Virus record (IMG/VR): IMGVR_UViG_3300045921_000920
Location: 1-40,441 of that record
Length of the DNA stretch: 40,441 nucleotides
Source of the DNA: a virus
Strand: one strand, 5' to 3'
The notes beneath the pieces were generated by a model. That model saw nothing but the letters and a program-made list of their open reading frames with translations. It searched no databases and was not told where the DNA came from. The position numbers and the translations under genes were made by a program. Below, one piece after another: positions 24,109 to 33,600 of the stretch (position 1 is the first letter of the stretch; the number at the start of each line of letters is the position of its first letter).

Positions 24109-26760
24109 TCACTGATAGGTCTGGAACCCATCCACGTCCACCCAGTGCCACTGCGACGCCGACTGCTTCGTTCCTGACACGTAAATCCGAATCGTGTGAA
24201 GGCCCCGGGCCAGACCGCCGAACATCCGGCTGGACTGCCACTCGATGGTGGGCGAGTATTGGTCCACGGAGCCCACGTATTGGCCGTCGATGTAGACATA
24301 GGCGATGCCCCGGTTGAAGGCCTTCGTGTAGTAGTACTGGATGCCGGTGCCGTAGAAGGAGAATTCGACCGAGGCCCAGGCCGTGTCCGAGTAGCTGATG
24401 GTGCCGTTCTTGGGCTGGCTGAACTGCGTGTCGTGATACCAGTTCGAGGCGTACAAGACCTCCGGATGGAAATCGTCATAGAAGCCGGGCGGAGGCGGCG
24501 GCGGCACGCAGGTGACGTTGGTCACCCGGAAGCCCCAGCCGTTGCCGCTGGCATTCGACACCAGTTGCAGGAAGACCGACGAGCCAGGCACTGAGATGGT
24601 CTGTCCGGCGAGCGTGGAGCCGCTGAACGGGCTGCCGGAAATGGCGTAGCCGTTGAAATCGGTCACATACAGCCAGTCGCCTGACTGGAGGAAGGTCTGC
24701 GAGTCAAACGTCACATTCAGCGAGCCGCAGCTTCCGTTGTAGTAGTAACTCCAGCTCTGATTCGTGCTGTTGGGATACGGGTGCGGCGACTCCGGATACG
24801 GCGTCGACGTCACCGTGATCGACGCGCTGGCCGTCTGGCCGAACGCCTCCACCCCCTGGTACAGCATGCGCCAGGCGAAGCTCTGCGTGCCCAGACTGGA
24901 CGGTGCGGTGGCGTTGATCAGGATCGTCACGTCCTGCCCGGGCAGCACCTGCTGCACCGGCAGTTCGATGCTCGACACGCCCCAGGTGCTGTTGCCCTGC
25001 GGGTTCCAGCTCACCAGCCGGTGCGGCTGGCTCGGGTTCAAGCCGCTCGACTGCCAGATGTTCTGGCCCGTGTTGCGCACCGTGAGCGCCACCTGGAACG
25101 ACTGTCCCGGGGCCACCTGCGACGGCGTCCAGAACTGGATGATCGACGACTGGCTGATCCCCGTGACGCCAGGAACGAGCCACTTGCCGACTTCCTGGTA
25201 GCCGACGATGTTGCCCGCATAATCGCTGGCCGCCGCCAGAACCGACTTCTGGCCCGAAAAGATGGGCTTGAATTGCAGGTCGAGCGTCAGCGTGAGCTGG
25301 TTGCCGTTGCGCGCCACGCTCGATGTCGCAGCGTATAGCGTGCAGTAGGAGTTCGTGGGCGCTTGCGCTGCGCCCAGAGGCACGTCGGTCCAGGTGCCGT
25401 TGTCCAGGCGGAAGCCGAGCAGATTGAACTCCGCGTTGAAAGAGATCTGGCAGGTATAGGCCCAATCGGACAGGAACACCGTCTGGAACCCGCTGATGTC
25501 GCCCTCGCCCTGCGCGTCGCTCACCGTGAAGGCAAACTGCTGCCGCGTGCCGCTGCTGTTGTTCGGCGACATCGTGTACAGCGTTGGCGGCTGGCTCGGC
25601 TGGATCGTGATCAAGGCCGTGGCCGAGGCCGAGGAGCCATTCACGCTTGCCTTCACGGTCGCCGTTTGCGTGGAAACCACTCCCTGCGGGGCCGTGTAGG
25701 TGGCCGTGAGCCCGCTGGCGCTCAGTGTCCCTGCGCCGGACTCGAGTGTCCATGTCACGCCCGCTTCGCCGCAATAAATGGACTTCGATGCCGAAAAGGT
25801 CTGCTTCCGGCCCGAGTACACCGTGGCCGAGGTTGGGCTGATGTTGACCGTGCAAGGCGGGATCACCGTTACTGTGGCTGAGCCGAACTTGCTCGTATCG
25901 GCCTGACTCGTAGCCCGGATCGTGAATTGTGTCTGCGTGGAGACTGTCGGCGCCGTGTATAGCCCATTCTGATCGATCGTGCCGCCACCGCTCTCCACCA
26001 CGCTCCATGTCACGTTCTCATTTGAAGTTCCCGTGACGGTTTTGGTGAACTGCACGGTGCCGCCGGACACCACAGTGGCCGTGGGCGGACTGACGGTCAC
26101 CGTGACCGGATTCACCGTGACGGTCGCGGTGCCGAACGTCGTGGAATCGGCCTGGCTTGTGGCCCGGATCGTGAATTGTGTCTGCGTGGAGACTGTCGGC
26201 GCCGTGTATAGCCCATTCTGATCGATCGTGCCCCCACCGCTCTCCACCACGCTCCACGTCACATTTTGATTTGAAGTTCCCGTGACGGTTTTGGTGAACT
26301 GCACGGTTCCGCCGGACCCCACAGTGGCCGTGGCCGGATTAACGGTCACCGTGATCGGATTCACCGTGACGGTCGCGGTGCCGAACGTCGTGGAATCCGC
26401 CAGACTTGTGGCCCGGATCGTGAATTGCGACTGTGTGGAGACTGTCGGCGCCGTGTATAGCCCATTCTGATTGATCGTGCCGCCGCCGCTATCCACCACG
26501 CTCCACGTCACGTTATCATTTGAAGTTCCCGTGACGGTCTTGGTGAACTGCACGGTGCCGCCCGAGGCCACCGTGGCCGAGGAGGGAGACACCGTGACCA
26601 CGATCGGCGGAGGCGGCGGATTCTCAATCGCGATCGCCCGGCCCCCGAAGTAGATGTATTCCCTCGTGGGCGTCTGCCCGGCGGCCGCGGCCGCCCAGAG
26701 AATTCCGATGATCAGGCATCCGAGCCGCCTAGCTGAGAGGGGATGATAGCAGGAGGGCAT
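24109..26760 (-). CDS. long secreted Ig-like/CUB-like protein heading RHS operon B
   Basis: This 883-aa protein has a signal peptide (LGCLIIGILWAAAAAGQ) followed by TPTREYIYFGGRAIAIENP, an RHS-like YIYxGG motif also found in the locus A head protein. Three near-identical 83-residue Ig/BACON-like repeats follow (about residues 48-298), then a fourth divergent Ig domain (about 300-388). Next comes the unnamed beta domain shared with the locus A protein (about 389-525). An NBR1-type Ig-like domain (about 530-640), a CUB-like domain with GDWLYVTDFNGYAISGSPFS (about 645-745) and a C-terminal jelly-roll-like domain ending in HWVDVDGFQTYQ complete it. The ATG at 26760 places the signal peptide correctly; a longer frame from TTG is unlikely. 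A surface-exposed or structural role is inferred. Confidence 0.75.
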   Translation of the reverse strand: MPSCYHPLSARRLGCLIIGILWAAAAAGQTPTREYIYFGGRAIAIENPPPPPIVVTVSPSSATVASGGTVQFTKTVTGTSNDNVTWSVVDSGGGTINQNGLYTAPTVSTQSQFTIRATSLADSTTFGTATVTVNPITVTVNPATATVGSGGTVQFTKTVTGTSNQNVTWSVVESGGGTIDQNGLYTAPTVSTQTQFTIRATSQADSTTFGTATVTVNPVTVTVSPPTATVVSGGTVQFTKTVTGTSNENVTWSVVESGGGTIDQNGLYTAPTVSTQTQFTIRATSQADTSKFGSATVTVIPPCTVNISPTSATVYSGRKQTFSASKSIYCGEAGVTWTLESGAGTLSASGLTATYTAPQGVVSTQTATVKASVNGSSASATALITIQPSQPPTLYTMSPNNSSGTRQQFAFTVSDAQGEGDISGFQTVFLSDWAYTCQISFNAEFNLLGFRLDNGTWTDVPLGAAQAPTNSYCTLYAATSSVARNGNQLTLTLDLQFKPIFSGQKSVLAAASDYAGNIVGYQEVGKWLVPGVTGISQSSIIQFWTPSQVAPGQSFQVALTVRNTGQNIWQSSGLNPSQPHRLVSWNPQGNSTWGVSSIELPVQQVLPGQDVTILINATAPSSLGTQSFAWRMLYQGVEAFGQTASASITVTSTPYPESPHPYPNSTNQSWSYYYNGSCGSLNVTFDSQTFLQSGDWLYVTDFNGYAISGSPFSGSTLAGQTISVPGSSVFLQLVSNASGNGWGFRVTNVTCVPPPPPPGFYDDFHPEVLYASNWYHDTQFSQPKNGTISYSDTAWASVEFSFYGTGIQYYYTKAFNRGIAYVYIDGQYVGSVDQYSPTIEWQSSRMFGGLARGLHTIRIYVSGTKQSASQWHWVDVDGFQTYQ
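25880..26600 (-). repeat. tandem 249-bp repeats encoding Ig-like domains
   Basis: Three nearly identical units of 249 bp (83 codons) encode the Ig/BACON-like repeats of the 883-aa protein. The marker sequence ATCGTGCC recurs at 25976, 26225 and 26474. The period is exact and in frame, so copy number could change without breaking the gene. Differences are mostly single substitutions. Confidence 0.75.
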
Positions 26761-26856
26761 AAGAGTTCTTCTTGAGCCGTCGCTCTTGCGAGTACGCACG
26801 AGAACCGTACTCAGCGGCAAAGAACAAGCGGAATCGGCGGCAGATTTCTTTCGCAA

Positions 26857-27414
26857 TCCGTGCTGCTCGGTTCTGCTATTGTCGCCGCTGTGCTCGATTA
26901 TTGCCTGCTAGCCTACGCATTTCTCGATTGGCAAACCCATAGGATTAATCTGATACTGGGCGAGTAATATACCGAGCACAGCACGAACTTGCCTGTGATT
27001 CACGCATGTTTATTTGACTTCCGGAACCGTATTTCAATGATCAAGACATCGAGGACGTATCCGTGCATGGCTGTGCCATCAGAACGTCAAAGGATTCGAT
27101 TCCGCGGCCATTCCGTAAGAAACCTGTGCGCCGGCGCCGCCGGATTGGAATGTACGCTTGATTTTGATCGGACATGCCAGAAGCAGCGCGCCAGCCAAGG
27201 CGTGATATTTAGCTGGGGATGTTCTCCCCGCCCACCGGACGCGCCGCGCGGTCCAAGGCTGGGCCCTAACCAGCATTGCGGGGAATCCCCTATCTGGCAT
27301 TTCAGTCTTGCGAAATACAATCAAACACAGGCTCGAATCAGCCGAAATGGCCCTATATTGGTGGTGTGCAGGTGAAGCGGTCCCCGTGTTGGCAGTCTGC
27401 GCCGCGCCAGCTGG
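26857..27414. other. intergenic region between RHS operon B and the next genes
   Basis: About 550 nt divide the minus-strand operon B from the plus-strand genes after 27415. The likely operon B promoter is here. A 10-bp inverted repeat (26887-26896 and 26973-26982) lies within it. No ORF with a good start was recognised; the frames near 27000-27350 look random. Confidence 0.4.
26887..26982. promoter_or_regulatory. inverted repeat upstream of RHS operon B
   Basis: GCTGTGCTCG (26887-26896) is the exact reverse complement of CGAGCACAGC (26973-26982), spaced by 76 nt. The inner flanks are also partly complementary (ATTATTGCC and GGCGAGTAAT). It could be a looped operator or an element border. 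It does not match the repeat upstream of operon A. Confidence 0.25.
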
Positions 27415-27930
27415 ATGGAAACCTCCGTCCGCCCATGCGAATCGCCGTCGAGGCAGCTGCGCGGCAATCAGGGCATCGGCCGGAGATGCCTCGCCTCCAT
27501 CGTCTTGCGCTTTCGAATGCTGCGATTGCGCGCGGGCATTCCTTCACCTGTGGCGCTTTCCGTCAAAGGCGCCCGGGGCCATTGGGAAATCGCCTGGACT
27601 GCACAGTACTACGCAGACGACTCGATGCTTACGGTAGGGGAATTGCTTCACAGCCACCTCCGTGGCGGGGAAGACAACCACTTCCTATGGATGGAAAGAA
27701 CGATGTTGGTTCCCATTCCTGGACTTGGGATCGTGCACCGCTGCGACCAGACCGGTGCTGGTTTCGTCTTGCACCTGGAAGGAGTGCCGGCCGCGCTCCG
27801 GCCCCAGGATGTTCTGCCGACCGGCGAGCGGGCGGCGTTCGCCGTGTGGCAGGCCGTGCTCGGCGGAGGCGTGCGCCTCGACGAGCCGCAGATCGACGTC
27901 CTGGCCCAGTTTATCGCCGAAGGGATGTGA
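27415..27930 (+). CDS. hypothetical protein
   Basis: This encodes up to 171 aa. The C-terminal 110 residues look like a real protein: ALSVKGARGHWEIAWTAQYY, then MLTVGELLHSHLRGGEDNHF and IVHRCDQTGAGFVLHLEGV. The N-terminal part is arginine- and serine-rich and the true start may be the ATG at 27517 or a downstream GTG. No family was recognised. The PilZ-like gene begins 8 nt after the stop, suggesting a two-gene unit. No membrane segment or signal is seen. Confidence 0.5.
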   Translation: METSVRPCESPSRQLRGNQGIGRRCLASIVLRFRMLRLRAGIPSPVALSVKGARGHWEIAWTAQYYADDSMLTVGELLHSHLRGGEDNHFLWMERTMLVPIPGLGIVHRCDQTGAGFVLHLEGVPAALRPQDVLPTGERAAFAVWQAVLGGGVRLDEPQIDVLAQFIAEGM

Positions 27931-27937
27931 GAAATTG

Positions 27938-28222
27938 GTGAACCAACGGCAGAACCCTCGCACGTCCCATCGCGTTGAGGGCAGACTGCAAGTGCTTGGG
28001 GCCGGACAGGCCCCCATGCCATGCGTGGTCGAGTCCATGGCGGGCGGCGGCGTGCGTGCCTCGGCGGCGCATCCGGTCAGCGCCGGTGCGCCGGTGATGC
28101 TGGAGATGCACGAGCGGTGGCTCACCGGCGAGGTGGTTTCTTGCAGGCCGTTGCTCGAAGGTTACGTGTTGAGCTTGCATCTGCATGGGGACGGCAGCTC
28201 CGGGAGCGGGGAGGGGATCTGA
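27938..28222 (+). CDS. small PilZ-like protein
   Basis: This 94-aa protein runs from a GTG 8 nt after the preceding stop. The pattern RVEGRLQVLGAGQ, then VVESMAGGGVRASAAHPV and LEMHERWLTGEVVSCR resembles the small PilZ beta barrel (R...R, v.dxSxxGxr, G.V..C). The classical c-di-GMP motif RxxxR-DxSxxG is not strictly present, since MAGGGVR replaces DxSxxG, so binding is doubtful. Co-transcription with the preceding gene is likely. Confidence 0.45.
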   Translation: MNQRQNPRTSHRVEGRLQVLGAGQAPMPCVVESMAGGGVRASAAHPVSAGAPVMLEMHERWLTGEVVSCRPLLEGYVLSLHLHGDGSSGSGEGI

Positions 28223-28420
28223 GCCAGGCTGCGGCGCATGGCAGCCAGCCGCCCGCGCACGTCCTCTGCCGCGAGGATTCACAAGCGGCGCGGCGCCTGC
28301 ATGAGACGACTGAATCCCGCCGTCAGGAGCCTGCTGTTGGCGTGCAGGCGTCCGCGAGGCTCGGCTGGGCCGCCGGCGCGGCCTTGCCCGGAGGCCTTGC
28401 CCTCCAATTCCGGCCGCCGG

Positions 28421-28426
28421 TATGAT
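28421..28426 (+). promoter_or_regulatory. -10 element of a possibly leaderless gene
   Basis: TATGAT lies 6 nt before the GTG at 28433. A transcript starting about 7 nt after the -10 would begin at the GTG, giving a leaderless mRNA. No clear -35 was seen. Confidence 0.35.
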
Positions 28427-28432
28427 CGAAGC

Positions 28433-28666
28433 GTGGCAGGCAGTCTGATCTTCGGCGCCGTCGCTGTCCTGGCGATCTTCCTGCTGCTCCGTTTTCTCCA
28501 CCTGCTCGGGTTTCTCGGCTACTGCATTCTGGCGGCAATCGCCGCGGCTGTCGCTGGCGGTTTCCGTCTGCTGCCGCGCCTGATCCGCGCTTCCTTCTGG
28601 CCATTGCTGAAACTGGCGCAACTGGCAGGGTGGATGCGCAGGCAGTGCGCCGGCGCTCATGGATGA
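28433..28666 (+). CDS. small membrane protein
   Basis: This 77-aa protein has two hydrophobic stretches (SLIFGAVAVLAIFLLLRFLH and FLGYCILAAIAAAVAGGF) and a basic tail (LIRASFWPLLKLAQLAGWMR). A GTG start just after a TATGAT box was chosen. An upstream ATG would add 65 arginine-rich residues unlikely to be real. No family was recognised. Confidence 0.4.
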   Translation: MAGSLIFGAVAVLAIFLLLRFLHLLGFLGYCILAAIAAAVAGGFRLLPRLIRASFWPLLKLAQLAGWMRRQCAGAHG

Positions 28667-28775
28667 TCCGAGAAGAGCGTCGCAGAGGCAAGAGTTCGTT
28701 CCTCATCCACTCCCGCCTCGATCGCAGAGTTAAGCTCGCCTCCCGCAGCCGGGCCGCTGCGGACAGATTGGATCC

Positions 28776-30644
28776 TCATGGATTTGAGTAGAGCAAGACG
28801 TAGCCGAGAGTGGCTCCGTCGGGCGTTTTGACTTTGATCACTCCCACCCACCCGGACGGGTTGCTGGCCGCGCCGAGTTCCGCAAGGCGGTAGCCATTGC
28901 CGGAGCCGCCCGCGAGGATGAGTTCGCCGTTGGCGGTGAGCTCAAGGAGGGTGCTGTCAGCGAGGTTGGAGCCGGGGCCGTGGATCTTGAGGGGTGAGGT
29001 GGTCGAGTCAGGGGCGCCGATGACGGCGGGGCCGGCGGCGAGGCCGGAGGCGATGTGCGGCGTTTGAGAGGCCCAGGTGCGGGAGTAGGCTTTCTGTGGA
29101 TCGTTCCCCTGTTGGAGGCAGGCGCCCCAGAGGTGGATGTCGCCGGTGGTCCAATCGTCGCCGTTGGCGGCGTACTGGCGGACGACGATCCACAGGCCGG
29201 TCTGGCCGCTCGCGAGGGTGCCGGTGATATTGAAGCGCTGCCAGGAGGTCGTGAGCGTGATCTGAGTCGGACCCGCCAGGTAGCTGGCATAGGGGTTATC
29301 GACGATGGCGAGGGACACCTTTCGCGTGCCGGAAGCGACACGCGCCCAAACGTAGAACGTGTACGTGCCGCCGTCGGTGAGGCCTGCGATCTGCTGCTGG
29401 ATGACGGGCGTCGAGGTCACGGCGGTGATCACGTCCGCGGTCTGGTTGCCGTCTGGCGCGATGATCGCGTTCGACATCACGGTACAGGATCCACCGTTCT
29501 TGTCCCAGGTGGATGCGGCGAAGTCCTCCGAGTGCTTCGCCATGTTCTCGAGCGGGCCGCCGATGGTCTGGTGCGGGCCGCAATCGATGGGCCCGGTGAA
29601 GCGCTCGCCCGCGCGGTTGGCGGGGACGTAGCCGAGGGCGTTGGTGATTTCGCCCGCTTCGGGCGGGCTCGCGCTGATGGTCACGCTGACACGGTCGTTG
29701 GCCGGATCGTCAGCGGCAGCCAGCGAGACGCGCGTGCCCTGGACCAAGTTCAGCGCCCGGCGCGTGCCGACGTCGGCGCCGTCTTTCTGGACCTTGTGGG
29801 GGAGTTCACCGCTCACGATGTCGGTAGCCGTGTGCGTGTGGGCGGGCAGATCGCCAGCCGCGAGGATCGATCCTGAGGTCACCCGGCCTTTGGCGTCGAC
29901 TGTCACCTTCGGAAAAGTCCCTGGCGTGACACCAGACGGCGGCATCGAGAGGACGCCTGAATCGACGGCGAGGCCCCCATCTGGGTCGATCTGCACGATG
30001 CCCTTGTTGCCGTAGCCAGCGTCCGGGTAGGAGAACGCTCCAAACGTCTGCCCGGGCGCGAAATCGATGACTGCATCGGCCACGAGGTGATCGTTCGAGT
30101 TCAATGCCAGGCCCAGATCGCCCGAGCCGTCGGCCTTGCGCCACTTCACCGCTCCGGTGTTGGGCAGCCGGACCAGCCCGGTCGCAGCCTTGCTCCCGGA
30201 GCCGAACTCCGCGCCGTCGACAAAGGTCTTCTCGCCGGTCATGCTCACCGGGCCGTCCTTGCGGACGTAGTTCCGGCTGGACGCGACCCCAAATTCCTGC
30301 TCGACCGCGACTACGGCTTCCTGGAGCGCCTTGATGTACGCCGAGACCATGTTGGCGCGCACGGTTGCGCCGGAGGTGTGCTGCGTCGCCACCGTCCCGA
30401 ACGCTCCGCGCTGGCAGCCGGTGAACTGCGTGGCGGTCTTGCCGGTGTAGACGATCAGTTCGTCGTCAATGGAGAGAATCCCATACTCGTCTGGAAAGCC
30501 CACGCCGGTGGACTCAACGGCGATGGTCGTGTCGCCGGCGTAGACCGGCATCGTGGTGATGGTTTCGAGCGGCTTGGCCGAGAAGGCGTCGGCGGGCGAG
30601 TAGAGGCTCGAGGCGTCGTCGATCGCGTTCGGGTAATTGCTCAT
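28776..30644 (-). CDS. phage-like tail fibre or receptor-binding protein
   Basis: This 622-aa protein has an N-terminal phage module with DTTIAVESTGVGFPDEYGIL, then SIDDELIVYTGKTATQFTGC, as in tail fibre and structural proteins that carry a short beta unit of the form GxxSIDxExxxYTGKTxxxFTGCxRG. A repetitive middle follows (TFPKVTVDAKGRVTSGSILA). Near residues 370-510 is a carbohydrate-binding-like sandwich (GGTYTFYVWARVASGTRKVS, then LTTSWQRFNITGTLASGQTG). The start overlaps the stop of the 1304-aa tail protein (ATGA). It is the last gene of the tail array in transcription order, the usual place for a fibre. A host-recognition role is inferred. Confidence 0.75.
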   Translation of the reverse strand: MSNYPNAIDDASSLYSPADAFSAKPLETITTMPVYAGDTTIAVESTGVGFPDEYGILSIDDELIVYTGKTATQFTGCQRGAFGTVATQHTSGATVRANMVSAYIKALQEAVVAVEQEFGVASSRNYVRKDGPVSMTGEKTFVDGAEFGSGSKAATGLVRLPNTGAVKWRKADGSGDLGLALNSNDHLVADAVIDFAPGQTFGAFSYPDAGYGNKGIVQIDPDGGLAVDSGVLSMPPSGVTPGTFPKVTVDAKGRVTSGSILAAGDLPAHTHTATDIVSGELPHKVQKDGADVGTRRALNLVQGTRVSLAAADDPANDRVSVTISASPPEAGEITNALGYVPANRAGERFTGPIDCGPHQTIGGPLENMAKHSEDFAASTWDKNGGSCTVMSNAIIAPDGNQTADVITAVTSTPVIQQQIAGLTDGGTYTFYVWARVASGTRKVSLAIVDNPYASYLAGPTQITLTTSWQRFNITGTLASGQTGLWIVVRQYAANGDDWTTGDIHLWGACLQQGNDPQKAYSRTWASQTPHIASGLAAGPAVIGAPDSTTSPLKIHGPGSNLADSTLLELTANGELILAGGSGNGYRLAELGAASNPSGWVGVIKVKTPDGATLGYVLLYSNP

Positions 30645-33600
30645 CCGTTCAACCTCCTCGCGTTCAGCCGGAACGTGTTCATCCGGCTGCTGGCCTCAGG
30701 CGCATACGCTACAGCGACGGGCGCTTCGGGCGAGCGCGCAGCGCGAGGCCGGCGATAGGAAACAAGGGTTGCCGTGGACTGTGCTGGCACTTCGAGCGGC
30801 AGGGCCCGAGAGTTCAGGCAGAACTGGTCGAAAGCCCAGAAGCAGAAGGAATACAGGCCGCGATTGCGCCACATGCCGTAAGCCTCGGGCATTGGCGGAT
30901 CGGGCGGTCCGTAGATGCCCGCCAGGTACATGCACTCCGACGCCGGGCGGCCGAGCTTCAGCGGAAACTCGAGCGTCTGCCGCATGAGCCGCGCGTTCTT
31001 CTGCCAGACGTCATAATCGAAACCCTCCGCGCGGAAGTACTTCACGCCGTAGGCGGAGGTTTTCCATTCGTTCGGCAAGTTCACGTGGAAGTTGAGCGCG
31101 CGGAAGGCTGGATCCGGCGCGGGCTTGCCCTGATTGGCATCGAGCGGCCAGAGGCACTCGAACACTGCTGAGGGATGGTACCGCCGGACGTAGCTGATGA
31201 CCTCGTCGCAGTACTCCCAGATTCGGTCGCGCAGGAAGTCAGCGGTCTCGTACGGGTGAGCCGGGTCGCCAACCGGATCATCCGTGTTGCGCCGGAACGG
31301 CCAGATCTGGCGGCCATGACGCTGCTGGAACGCCGCAATCGTCTCCGCGTCGTAGAACGGCATCCCGCCGTTGGGATCCAGGCCATCCTCCGAGGGGCCG
31401 ATGTTGTCGAAGTACCACCACTGCGTCTCGCCAAACTGGAGCACGATGGGCAGACGCGCAGCGGCCAGCTCGTCGGCGCACTCCTTGTACATCTGCTTGA
31501 GGTAGTCCCGCACGCGCGCGCCGAAGTGCATCTGATGGGACGGGATGGGGAGGAACACCTCCTGCCCGGGCGAGACCACGCCGTTTTCGTAGTGCAGATA
31601 ACGCGCCTGCATCTCGGCCGGTGGCCGGTAGCACTCCATGGAGAAGGCGAAGCTGGCTTCGATGCCGGCCTGTTTGAACTCGCGGGCCAAATCCCGGATC
31701 CAGTTCCTTGCGCCGTGGGTCATCACGGGCGAGATCGAGTCGATCATCTCCCAGTCGCCCTCGGCACCCGGTTGATTGAGCGGTGGAGTGCCGTGGAAGA
31801 CGGAGAACTGCGCGCTCGTGGAGATCGAGAACGCATAGCTCGGGGCGCGGGAGCGGAGGTGAAGGGTATTGCCGTCGCTTGTGCACCAGACGCCAGGGAA
31901 GGTGACGTTGATCATCGCACGCAGGTGCGCGGTGATGTCCGCAGTCGCGAGGCCCGCGCCGGGCGAAAAGTACAGCGTCGTGCCGGCTTGCTGCTCGAGC
32001 GGATCGCCCAGCGTGATCCAGAGCGGCTGGTCGGGCTCCCAGGAGCCGAGCACGAGCGTGCAATTCGGGTAGGTCGCCTCGATGCGGCGGCGCTTGTTGT
32101 TCCAGAAGACGCCCATGTAGACGTCGGCGTGGCCCATGAAGCCGAGCTGCTTCAGGTGCCATGCGTGCCAGGCGGGCGGCTTCTTGTAACCGTGATCGGT
32201 GTCGAAGTCGATGGCGAGCGAGACGTCCGGGTAGATCTTCGGAGGGTCCGGCGGGTCTTGAGGCTCAAGCGGCCAGAGGTAGTCGAAGTAGAAGTAGTAG
32301 CCATTGCTCGACGGGTGCTTGTCAAACAGCGCGCGGATCTCGACCGTGTGCGTCCCGCCAGGCAGTGCAGCAGCGAGTTTCTTCATCGCCGCGAGGCCGT
32401 TGTAGTCGTTGAGATACAGATCGTGGACGACGGGTGCACCGCCGTCGATGCGCACTTCAATCCGGCCAGCATCACGGCCGAGCCAGGTGCCGAGGTAGAG
32501 ATCGTGCTCACGCGGGTAGGAGTAACGGATGGTCACAGCCCGCCGGTCCTGGGCGTCGTTTGGCGCGCAGCGTTTGGCATGGCCGAGCGACCACCACTGG
32601 GTGGGCCAGCCGGTGCCGTAGGCGTAGTTCTCCCAGAATCCCACATACCGGCAGCGGCCATCGGATTCTTCAATGCGGGGCGCATCGCCGCCGACCTTCA
32701 GTGTCCGGTCGCCGGTGACCGTGAGATTCGAGATCCGCACCTGCCACTCGATGTCGGAGCGCGTGCCGGTGATGGTCGAGATCCGCTGGACGCGCGTGCC
32801 GGGTGTCCAAGCCTGCGGCGTCGAGGAGTCCTCGCCGCGGCGCACAAGCACGCGGTAGTGCCAGGAGGACGGATCGTCAGGATCGGGCTTCGCGAGGCCG
32901 AAGTTGGCGAGGCAGGCGATGCGTTCTTCGACCGTCGGAGTGCCGACGTAGTACTTGCGGCCCGCGAACATCTGGTCGGCGTCCGTGAGGCGCCACTCTT
33001 CTTCGGTGCCAGGCGGGACGGCGCTGACAGCCTCCTTCAGCCGCCCGCCCTCGCGCAGGCCTGCCTCGACGTCCTCAAATCGAGGCGCAAAGGTGAGGTG
33101 CACCTTGACGATGTCGCCGGCGGGCACGGGCACGAGCGCGCTGCGGTCGCCGTTCCTGTAGCCGGTGAGAGAAGCGAACGGGAACGTGAAGCGATACAAG
33201 CGCTCGTTGCCCGCGCCCTGAACGGCGGTGGCAAACACTGCCGCGCCATCCTTCAGTCCGACGATCTGATTGTCGCCAGCGGCCGAGAGGTGCACGGGTA
33301 TGCCGTTGGCGTCACGGCCGTATTCGCCGAGTTGGCCGGCCAGTTTCAACTTGAGCTCTGCGGACGTGTTGGTGATGCTGAACTGATCGACAGCCAGACT
33401 GTTCGGCTGCACGCCATAATCTGGCTGCGGCGCGTCCACCATGCGGCTCTTCAGCACCCTTCCGAAGTGCCGGGCGCGCGGCAACACCCGGCATACCGCC
33501 CCGGCCAGGTGGCGTTTGCTGAAGTGCGCCGTGAAGCTTCCGCTCGACACCGAGAGGACCTTGACGACCTCGTCGTCGGCGCCTCCGATATCCAGCCCCA

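Noticed and set aside
24078-24479. N-terminal extension of the locus B carboxypeptidase-regulatory-like gene
   Set aside because: The extra 134 residues are Ser/Thr/Arg-rich and overlap the head protein gene; the ATG at 24077 (or 24068), with AGGAGG nearby and a signal peptide, is preferred.
25880-26600. Regular repeats as a possible CRISPR array
   Set aside because: The 249-bp units lie in one reading frame and encode Ig-like domains; they are not short repeats with unique spacers.
27276-27941. 221-codon plus-strand frame overlapping the 171-codon gene
   Set aside because: The 171-codon frame has a far more protein-like C-terminal sequence and is followed directly by the PilZ-like gene.
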